A stretch of 45,747 bases of DNA from Bacteroidota bacterium. GTDB lineage: Bacteria > Bacteroidota > Bacteroidia > Sphingobacteriales > Sphingobacteriaceae. Under the pieces are notes generated by a model. The model did no database searches. It had not been told where the DNA came from and saw only the letters and a list, made by a program, of their open reading frames with translations. Position numbers and translations under genes: made by a program. The stretch lies in the NCBI GenBank assembly GCA_013287375.1, contig JABDDX010000013.1, positions 1 through 45,747 of the forward strand. The letters run 5' to 3'. Positions 9,050 to 14,862 of the stretch are shown here, in pieces (position 1 is the first letter of the stretch; every line of letters begins with the position of its first letter).

Positions 9050-10264
9050 CTACAGTCCCTGAGCTATAACAAATCCGCAGGCCCAAGCCCATTGGAAATT
9101 GTAGCCACCGAGCCAGCCGGTTACATCTACACATTCGCCGCCGTAGTATAGGCCGGGTACTTTTTTAACTTCGAGGGTTTTGGAGGAGAGTTCATCGGTT
9201 GATACGCCGCCGCGCATTACTTCGGCTTTATCGTAGCCCTTATCCCCTGCAGGTTTTACTTTAAATTCGTGTATTAATGCGCTGATGTTCTCGATATCAG
9301 TTTTGGTTAATGATGCCAGGTTCTTTTCAACCGGGAGCTTATCACTTAAGGCTTCAGCAAATTTGCGGGTGTAGAGGCTGGCCAAATACGCCAATAGCAT
9401 CTTTTTACCGTTTGCTTCTTTTTCCTGTTGAATGAGATCGGCAATATTTTCGTTAGGCAGTAAATCGATATAAATAGATTCTCCCGGTCGCCAGTAGGAT
9501 GAAATTTGCAGGATAGCCGGGCCGCTTAAGCCCCAATGGGTGAAGAGGATATTTTCCTCGAAGCTGATCCTGTCATTCCAAACACGGCAGAAAATACTGT
9601 TGCCCGAGAGTTGCTCGTACCATGGTTGATCTTTACCAGTGATGGTTAAGGGCACTAAAGCGGGGGCTGTTTCGGTAAGATTCAGGTCAAATTTGCGGGC
9701 CATGCGAAGTCCAAAATCTGTCGCGCCTATTTTTTGGATAGGTAATCCACCAGAGGCGATAACAACTTTTGGTGTTTGCAGTTGATATTCCTTTTCACCA
9801 ATTTCATAAGTAACGATGAACTCATCGCCTGATTTGTCGATATTTTTTACGGTGACATCGCACTTAATTTCCTGACCGAGATCGCGGCATAAGCCGGTAA
9901 AAACCTCTACAACATCCTTCGCTTTGTTGGTTGTTGGAAACAGCTGACCTAAAGTTTTCTCCTGACCTTCAATACCATAAGTTTCGAAAAAGCTGATGGT
10001 ATCATCAACCGTCCATTGCGCGAAGGCGGATTTGCAGAAATGCTCGTTTGCAGAGATAAATTGCTGTGCCGAGGAATACAGGTTGGTATAATTACAACGC
10101 CCGCCGCCGCTGATGAGGATCTTGGCTCCTACCTTATCGTTCTTTTCGAGAATCAACGTTCGCTTGCCTAAAAAGCCGGCTTGAACTGCGGTCATTAAGC
10201 CGCATGCGCCACCGCCAATAATTATAGCGTCGAAATCTGTTTGTTTTATTAAATTTGTTGCCAT
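9050..10264 (-). CDS. BaiN/HI0933-family FAD-dependent oxidoreductase
   Basis: Flavoprotein of the HI0933/BaiN (aminoacetone oxidase-like) family, about 404 aa from MATNLIKQ. The Rossmann motif is FDAIIIGGGACGLMTAV near the N-terminus, followed by the family-specific KILISGGGRCNYTN, a mid-protein ASGGLP, and the C-terminal FAD motif GYNFQWAWACGF. The physiological substrate is not known for most members. I chose ATG at 10264 because it places the FAD strand at residue 10. The frame remains open upstream to 10381, but that stretch is antisense to nuoA. The start codon overlaps that of the divergent nuoA by two bases within CCATGG. Confidence 0.9.
   Translation of the reverse strand: MATNLIKQTDFDAIIIGGGACGLMTAVQAGFLGKRTLILEKNDKVGAKILISGGGRCNYTNLYSSAQQFISANEHFCKSAFAQWTVDDTISFFETYGIEGQEKTLGQLFPTTNKAKDVVEVFTGLCRDLGQEIKCDVTVKNIDKSGDEFIVTYEIGEKEYQLQTPKVVIASGGLPIQKIGATDFGLRMARKFDLNLTETAPALVPLTITGKDQPWYEQLSGNSIFCRVWNDRISFEENILFTHWGLSGPAILQISSYWRPGESIYIDLLPNENIADLIQQEKEANGKKMLLAYLASLYTRKFAEALSDKLPVEKNLASLTKTDIENISALIHEFKVKPAGDKGYDKAEVMRGGVSTDELSSKTLEVKKVPGLYYGGECVDVTGWLGGYNFQWAWACGFVIAQGL
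10250..10257 (+). promoter_or_regulatory. Candidate -7 box of nuoA inside the flavoprotein gene
   Basis: TAAATTTG matches TAnnTTTG and lies only 5 nt before the nuoA ATG, within codons 3-5 of the divergent flavoprotein gene. If used, the nuoA transcript would be leaderless or nearly so. No good TTTG at -33 spacing. Confidence 0.45.
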
Positions 10265-10871
10265 GGGCGATGTTGCGCAAATATCAGAATTTGGGAAGAT
10301 ACTTATCTTTTTAATTACAGGAATAATTATCGTGTGCGGTGTTTTCTTTGTGAACCGTGTTTTCTCGCCCAACCATCCCAATTTTGAGAAGCAAACTTCT
10401 TACGAATGCGGAGAAGAACCCATAGGCAGCGCATGGTTGCCTTTTAACTCCCGTTTTTATGTGATCGCGTTGGTGTTTCTGCTTTTTGAGGTAGAGATGG
10501 TATTTGTTTTTCCTTGGGCGACGGTTTTTGGGAGTCACGAAATAAATAAAGTTGAACCAAGATGGGGAATGTTGTCGTTAGTGGAGATGTTTATCTTTTT
10601 AGGGATATTGATACTTGGATTAGTTTATGTTTGGTGCAAAGGTGATTTGGACTGGATTAAACCAGCGGTAATTAAGCCTACTACTGATGTGCAAATACCA
10701 TCATCGCTTTATGATAAATTGAATTTGGAGCAGAGTTCTCATACGGTACGAAAATTCAGCATGGAGCAATCTATTTTAGTTACTGAGACCGCGAATGCTG
10801 CATCGGCAACTCCGCTACCGATCAGGAAGCCGATGTTTAAACCAACTTTTAAAAAGCCTGAAAATGAGTAA
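10263..10871 (+). CDS. nuoA: NADH-quinone oxidoreductase subunit A
   Basis: Small membrane subunit of respiratory complex I. Three transmembrane helices are visible: about 10-32, 68-88 ([20 protein letters not shown]) and 102-125 ([20 protein letters not shown]). Family motifs: [20 protein letters not shown] and [12 protein letters not shown]. At 202 aa it is longer than the roughly 120-150 aa usual for NuoA because of a hydrophilic C-terminal tail of about 70 residues ([11 protein letters not shown]... to FKKPENE). The reading frame overlaps nuoB by 8 nt, so the two are translationally coupled. No promoter space separates it from the divergent flavoprotein gene. Confidence 0.93.
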   Translation: MGDVAQISEFGKILIFLITGIIIVCGVFFVNRVFSPNHPNFEKQTSYECGEEPIGSAWLPFNSRFYVIALVFLLFEVEMVFVFPWATVFGSHEINKVEPRWGMLSLVEMFIFLGILILGLVYVWCKGDLDWIKPAVIKPTTDVQIPSSLYDKLNLEQSSHTVRKFSMEQSILVTETANAASATPLPIRKPMFKPTFKKPENE

Positions 10872-11385
10872 TGATATAACCAGTGAAAGTGGCGGTGTGG
10901 TAATCACCAAAATGGACGACCTGTTAAACTGGGCTCGCTTGTCATCGTTATGGCCTTTAAGCTTTGGTATTGCCTGCTGCGCTATTGAAATGATGGGCTC
11001 GTTTGCGTCTACTTATGATTTGGACCGCTTTGGCGTTTTCCCCCGCCCTTCGGCACGCCATGCGGATGTGATTATCATTGCCGGTACTGTTACTTTTAAA
11101 ATGGCTGAACGTATTAAGCGTTTATATGAGCAAATGCCCGAGCCTAAATATGTGATCTCGATGGGTTCCTGCTCTAATTGCGGTGGGCCTTACTGGCAGC
11201 ATGGCTACCATGTGGTTAAAGGTGTGGACAGGGTTATTCCTGTTGATGTTTATGTGCAGGGGTGTCCGCCAAGGCCGGAATCGTTGATTGGGGCTATTTT
11301 GGAATTGCAGAAGAAGATTGAGGGGGAAAGTTTGGCGGGTAGAGTCGGGAAGTCGGAAAAGTCCGGAAGTCCGGAAGTGGTATAA
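10864..11385 (+). CDS. nuoB: NADH-quinone oxidoreductase subunit B
   Basis: Peripheral-arm subunit that carries the N2 [4Fe-4S] cluster next to the quinone site. From ATG at 10864 it is 173 aa. The cluster ligands are C38 and C39 ([11 protein letters not shown]), C103 (MGSCSNCGG) and C134 (VQGCPPRPE). The start overlaps the nuoA stop (ATGAGTAA); a longer open frame starting at 10795 lies inside nuoA and is not credible. The last 15 or so residues ([16 protein letters not shown]) are encoded by a tandem AAGTCSGRA-type repeat at 11342-11380, so the natural C-terminus may have been altered. nuoC and later genes do not follow. Confidence 0.94.
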   Translation: MSNDITSESGGVVITKMDDLLNWARLSSLWPLSFGIACCAIEMMGSFASTYDLDRFGVFPRPSARHADVIIIAGTVTFKMAERIKRLYEQMPEPKYVISMGSCSNCGGPYWQHGYHVVKGVDRVIPVDVYVQGCPPRPESLIGAILELQKKIEGESLAGRVGKSEKSGSPEVV

Positions 11386-11400
11386 GCTGCTTGGGGCTCT

Positions 11401-11475
11401 TTCGCGCTTCGCTGACTCACCCCGACGGCGCTTCGCTGGTCGCCCCTCTCTTTCGCTGCGCGATATAGAGGGTGA
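11401..11475 (+). repeat. GC-rich dispersed repeat, module B (copy 1)
   Basis: Contains GACTCACCCCGACGGCGCTT and the following bases, identical over about 29 nt to the copy at 14712 onward and related to the one at 21276 onward. It ends with an imperfect hairpin CCCTCTCTTTCGC / GAGGGTGA. Strongly GC-biased against its neighbours. It fills most of the 185-bp gap between nuoB and the next gene; module A is absent here. Confidence 0.65.
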
Positions 11476-11570
11476 GCTGCATTTATTTCTTAATTTTATT
11501 TGCGCTCGTTTGCAACTAGTGCTTAAAATGGTTTGCGATTGCATCGCAAGATTTATATCTTCATTAATAA

Positions 11571-12065
11571 ATGAAACCTATTCTACTTTTGATTTTTATA
11601 GTATTGTTACTTATTAATGCAAACTGTAAACAGAAAGCAACAAACACTAGCATAAACCGTAATTGGACAAGTTTAACTATTGATGAGGAAGATCATCGTA
11701 CAGTAATAACCATTAACAACCAGAATGACACTTCAGATGTAAAGCTGAATGATTTTGGAAGCTTTTTCACGGGCTATCATAAAACTAAGGTTGATAGTTT
11801 AAAGACATATTTCACTCCTTTAGAAAAAGACACGATTTTTAATTTGGTTGAGGACATCATTTCAAAACCTGTTAGTAACCATAAAGCATGCACAGATTTT
11901 GTTGGCGATATTGAAATGACGGTTTATTACCACGGTTTTAAAGAACCGGGTTCATACAAACAGTCCATAGCTTATAGCGGTGTTTGCAATTGGGATTCTT
12001 TATCAGTTAAAACAGAGCAGTTGACGGCGTTGCTTAAACGGAAGATAAAGTTTAAGAAGAAATAG
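11571..12065 (+). CDS. Hypothetical lipoprotein
   Basis: Unrecognised, 164 aa. The N-terminus ILLLIFIVLLLINANCKQ is a lipoprotein signal with the lipidated Cys at about residue 19, so the protein is probably anchored in the inner or outer membrane, facing the periplasm. The remainder is polar with no domain I recognise. Single gene after repeat copy 1. Confidence 0.7.
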   Translation: MKPILLLIFIVLLLINANCKQKATNTSINRNWTSLTIDEEDHRTVITINNQNDTSDVKLNDFGSFFTGYHKTKVDSLKTYFTPLEKDTIFNLVEDIISKPVSNHKACTDFVGDIEMTVYYHGFKEPGSYKQSIAYSGVCNWDSLSVKTEQLTALLKRKIKFKKK

Positions 12066-12183
12066 ACATTTAACAGCTGTAGTTGCAAACTATACGCATG
12101 CTAAGCCCGCAGATCCAGTCTATACACATCTCTGTTAAACATATTAAACTTCCCGCATTTTACTTCAAAAAAATAATTGCAAA

Positions 12184-12234
12184 TAAATTTGCGCAACTCA
12201 AAAGTTGCATGTAACTTGCAACCTTAAAGTTGCA
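12184..12234 (+). promoter_or_regulatory. Promoter and operator array of the ArsR gene
   Basis: TAAATTTG (12184-12191) is a -7 match. Overlapping or just downstream of the expected transcription start are several copies of GTTGC/GCAAC: a perfect inverted repeat GCAACT-caaa-AGTTGC (12193-12208), a near-palindrome AGTTGCATGTAACT (12203-12216), and TGCAAC-N6-GTTGCA (12217-12234). The position suits autorepression by the ArsR-type protein encoded 15 nt downstream. Confidence 0.6.
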
Positions 12235-12248
12235 CAATTACATTAAAA

Positions 12249-12569
12249 ATGAAGCAAGATATATTTCAAGCTATAGCCGACCCAACCCGCAGGGCTATTT
12301 TAACTTTACTTACTATCCAGGCATTAACACCAAATGTAATGGCGGAAAAATTTGATATGAGCCGGCAGGCAGTATCGAAACATATTAAAGTATTACATGA
12401 ATGCGAATTAATCAGGCCTGAGCAATCCGGCAGGGAAATTTATTATCACTTTAATGCAAAAAAGATGCAGGAGTTTGACCATTGGTTGGCTCAATTCAGG
12501 CAAAACTGGAAAACTCAATTTAATCAACTTGACGAAGTATTATCAACAATTAAAGAACAGAAAAAATGA
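12249..12569 (+). CDS. ArsR/SmtB-family transcriptional regulator
   Basis: Winged-helix repressor, 106 aa. The typical start [17 protein letters not shown] is followed by the recognition region [20 protein letters not shown] and the wing [14 protein letters not shown]. None of the metal-binding cysteine motifs (such as ELCVCDL) is present. It therefore belongs to the group coupled to SRPBCC proteins rather than to metal sensors. Overlaps the next gene by 4 nt (ATGA). The GTTGC/GCAAC array upstream is the likely operator. Confidence 0.9.
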   Translation: MKQDIFQAIADPTRRAILTLLTIQALTPNVMAEKFDMSRQAVSKHIKVLHECELIRPEQSGREIYYHFNAKKMQEFDHWLAQFRQNWKTQFNQLDEVLSTIKEQKK

Positions 12570-13060
12570 ACAACGATTTGCTATTTGATTTTAACGTTGA
12601 CAAGGCAACGAAAACAGTATCCATCACAAGGGAGTTTAATGCCGGTCAGGCTTTAGTATGGGATGCCTTTACCAAGGCCGAACTACTGGACCAATGGATG
12701 GCGCCGGCACCTATGCGCGCCAAAACCAAGTATATGAATTTTGAAGTAGGCGGCCGGCGGTTTTATGCTATGATAAGCCCCGACGGACAGGAGCGCTGGG
12801 CGGTGCAGGAATTTACTTCCATTACCCCGAAAACCAATTTTAAAATGTACAACGCGTTTGCGGATAAAGACGAAAATCGTGAACTGCCGGGTTCTGAATG
12901 GAATTACAATTTCAGCGAACAAAATGGCATAACCAAAGTGGACATTACCATTTTCAATGAATCGTTTGAGCGATTGGAGAAATTATTAGAGGGCTTCAAA
13001 ATAGGCTTCACCATGACCTTAAAAAACCTGGAAGAGTTGTTGGCGACCTTATCGCAGTAG
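12566..13060 (+). CDS. SRPBCC (AHSA1-like) domain protein
   Basis: 164 aa, one START-like/AHSA1 fold with a hydrophobic ligand cavity. Family hallmarks: [18 protein letters not shown] and [11 protein letters not shown] near the N-terminus, and [16 protein letters not shown]. The C-terminal helix is [20 protein letters not shown]. The ligand is unknown. Its coupling to an ArsR regulator and a following VOC protein is a common arrangement in Bacteroidota; the joint function has not been established as far as I know. Confidence 0.88.
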   Translation: MNNDLLFDFNVDKATKTVSITREFNAGQALVWDAFTKAELLDQWMAPAPMRAKTKYMNFEVGGRRFYAMISPDGQERWAVQEFTSITPKTNFKMYNAFADKDENRELPGSEWNYNFSEQNGITKVDITIFNESFERLEKLLEGFKIGFTMTLKNLEELLATLSQ

Positions 13061-13095
13061 TTACAAGAAAAAATAACCATTAAAAAATAAAAATC

Positions 13096-13524
13096 ATGAG
13101 AACAATTAATCCATGGATCAACTTTAACGGCAATGCTGAGGAAGCATTCACTTTTTACAAATCAGTTTTTGGCGGAGAGTTTACAAAGATCGTTCGTTTC
13201 AAGGAGTTATCCAGCGCTGAATTTCAGGTAGCGGAAAATGAGGCAAACAAACTCATGTACATTGCTTTGCCTATTGGGAAACATAATATACTAATAGCCA
13301 ATGATGTGCCTGAATTTATGGGACGGGTAAGCGAAAACGAAAACAGGTCGAAAATAGTTGTTAGTGCAGAAAGTCGTGAAGAGGCCGACAAGGTATTTAA
13401 CAGCTTATCTGCAGGCGGTGATGTTGAAGGGCCAATTGGTGACAGTCCGTGGGGTACATACGCCGGAATGTTTAGGGATAAATATGGGATTGAATGGATC
13501 GTGGAGTTTGATCCGAATATATAA
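13096..13524 (+). CDS. VOC-family (PhnB-like) protein
   Basis: 142 aa, paired beta-alpha-beta units of the vicinal oxygen chelate fold. It begins INPWINFNGNAEEAFTFYKS, the signature of the PhnB/demethylubiquinone-like branch, and ends SPWGTYAGMFRDKYGIEWIV. In the second half the usual VOC metal ligands are not obvious, so enzymatic activity is uncertain. 35 nt after the SRPBCC gene; likely the third member of the same operon. Confidence 0.85.
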   Translation: MRTINPWINFNGNAEEAFTFYKSVFGGEFTKIVRFKELSSAEFQVAENEANKLMYIALPIGKHNILIANDVPEFMGRVSENENRSKIVVSAESREEADKVFNSLSAGGDVEGPIGDSPWGTYAGMFRDKYGIEWIVEFDPNI

Positions 13525-13560
13525 CGATAAGAATAACCGAATAAAACGAAGCCTAACATT

Positions 13561-13597
13561 TGCTCTTTACCTGTAGTAAATCTACAGGTAAAGAGCA
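13561..13597. terminator. Perfect 16-bp hairpin after the VOC gene
   Basis: TGCTCTTTACCTGTAG (13561-13576) pairs perfectly with CTACAGGTAAAGAGCA (13582-13597) around a 5-nt loop, 36 nt after the stop. No T-run follows, so it could be a processing or stability element instead of a Rho-independent terminator. Confidence 0.55.
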
Positions 13598-13775
13598 TGC
13601 TGATATTTCGTCAACGGATGGGGTAATGTATAATTTTCATTACATTATAAATTAACAATTTCATTATCAGGATATTGCAAAGTAATATTATTTGTAAGAC
13701 AGATGTGCGCTAAACCTTTCGTATTTCTGTAATATCTTACCAATAAATATTATTCAAATTTAATCCTTATCACCA

Positions 13776-14348
13776 ATGAAAAAACTACTCGTCCTGGTGC
13801 TGATTATTTTCGCTAAAAGCGCCTTCGCACAAAAAGATACTGTTGGTTTAAATATTCCTTTTGAGAATAATACCGTTGCTTATGAAAAGGTGGTCGATGT
13901 ACCAAATACTTCTCAAAACCTACTTTTCGGCAATGCCGGGCTTTGGCTTGCAGAAACTCGCCCTTATATCGCAGATACCCAGCTACAACTGGAAGACCCG
14001 GTTTTATCACGGGTGGTGGGCAGGGTGACCTCCTCTATTAGTGAGTCTTATAAAGTTTTGTGGCAAACTAATTACTTTTCGCACATTTATAATTTCACCG
14101 TACAAATTGATTGTAAAGACAATAAATATAGAATCCGCATTTATAATATCCAGGATGTGGTTGGCACCACGTATACGCCGATGGACAACCTGATGTTCGC
14201 GCTTATCAATTCAAAGTCATACACTTTAGCCAATGGCGGTGTTTTGAAAGTGTCGGACTTGAAGGACCGTTTTCAAACGTTAAATACCGTTATACATGAC
14301 GTAACCGCCGATATCACTAAAAGCATGACGGTAGATAACAGTTTTTGA
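13776..14348 (+). CDS. Secreted DUF4468-like protein
   Basis: 190 aa with a signal peptide (KKLLVLVLIIFAKSAFAQ). The middle (VAYEKVVDVPNTSQNLLF, FTVQIDCKDNKYRIRIYNIQ) fits the DUF4468/TBP-like pattern common in Bacteroidota: a short strand, a helix, then a conserved basic KDxKYR strand. Function unknown; presumably periplasmic. After the TGA the same frame stays open for 37 more codons to a TAA at 14458-14460, noted as a finding. Confidence 0.72.
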   Translation: MKKLLVLVLIIFAKSAFAQKDTVGLNIPFENNTVAYEKVVDVPNTSQNLLFGNAGLWLAETRPYIADTQLQLEDPVLSRVVGRVTSSISESYKVLWQTNYFSHIYNFTVQIDCKDNKYRIRIYNIQDVVGTTYTPMDNLMFALINSKSYTLANGGVLKVSDLKDRFQTLNTVIHDVTADITKSMTVDNSF

Positions 14349-14460
14349 TATAACAGCAAATTTGTAGCAACGGATTCGCACTATTTCAAAGAACTTGATT
14401 TACTCTTTTCGCAAGAGCTGTTGAGCGGGTATATACAAATTTCGGGAAATGGGTTAGGAT

Positions 14461-14482
14461 AAGTGCTGACACTGTTTTGTCA
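14461..14482. repeat. 22-nt dispersed motif with TGACA-N6-TGTCA (copy 1)
   Basis: AAGTGCTGACACTGTTTTGT followed by CA, differing in one base from 44859-44880. The core TGACA-N6-TGTCA is a short inverted repeat. Confidence 0.5.
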
Positions 14483-14488
14483 TATAGG

Positions 14489-14584
14489 TTGTCTGAACCT
14501 GAATTTATGGATTTTAAGAATGCGCAGAATAATTATACCCCCATTCGATAAATTAGTTAATTCAATAAATTCGGGTTCAGACAA
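14489..14584. repeat. Inverted repeat, TTGTCTGAACC type
   Basis: 20-nt arms TTGTCTGAACCTGAATTTAT (14489-14508) and its complement at 14565-14584, with one mismatch and a 56-nt AT-rich centre without a gene. From memory, similar TCTGAACC/GGTTCAGA repeats are abundant between genes in Bacteroidota. Part of the 514-bp gap 14349-14862. Confidence 0.6.
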
Positions 14585-14598
14585 TGACAACCAGCCCA

Positions 14599-14775
14599 CG
14601 TTAGCGATAGAAGTGGATACCAGCCTGAGCGTAATGCCTCCAGGCGTATGAACGGATAGCGCGGATCGGAGGCAACGCCAAAGCATGATTATGACTTTTG
14701 CGCGCTCCGTTGACTCACCCCGACGGCGCTTCGCTGGTCGACCCTCTCTTCGCCTGTGGCGGAACGAGGGTGAAA
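14599..14775 (+). repeat. GC-rich composite repeat, modules A and B (copy 2)
   Basis: Module A (14599-14679) runs from CGTTAGCGATAG to CGGAGGCAACGCC. Module B (about 14699-14775) contains GACTCACCCCGACGGCGCTT and a terminal hairpin CCCTCTCTTCGCC/GGCGGAACGAGGG. It matches copy 3 at 21163-21336 over its full length apart from a variable stretch in module A. The rest of the 514-bp intergenic gap holds the inverted repeat just upstream and the ABC-F promoter; I see no gene in it. Confidence 0.65.
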
Positions 14776-14825
14776 TACATGCCTTTTTCTTTACATTTCG
14801 ATAACTAATTCGGTCACCTTTTAGC

Positions 14826-14857
14826 TTTCAAATTTCAGTTCAAAAATCGTACCTTTG
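14826..14857 (+). promoter_or_regulatory. Promoter of the ABC-F gene
   Basis: TACCTTTG (14850-14857) fits the -7 consensus and is preceded at 20-nt spacing by TTTC (14826-14829), a near -33 match. The ATG follows after 5 nt, so the mRNA would have almost no leader. Confidence 0.6.
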
Positions 14858-14862
14858 CGGAA

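Noticed and set aside
10265-10381. N-terminal extension of the flavoprotein to 10381
   Set aside because: The 39 extra residues are antisense to nuoA and lie outside the FAD fold; ATG 10264 fits the family.
10795-10863. Longer nuoB start
   Set aside because: The extra 23 residues are an out-of-frame reading of nuoA; ATGAGTAA coupling at 10864 is typical.
11288-11617. Plus-strand open frame of 109 codons
   Set aside because: It translates the end of nuoB, repeat copy 1 and the start of the lipoprotein gene in a different frame; composition is repeat-like.
14463-14651. Plus-strand open frame of 62 codons
   Set aside because: It spans the TTGTCTGAACC inverted repeat and module A, with no protein-like pattern.
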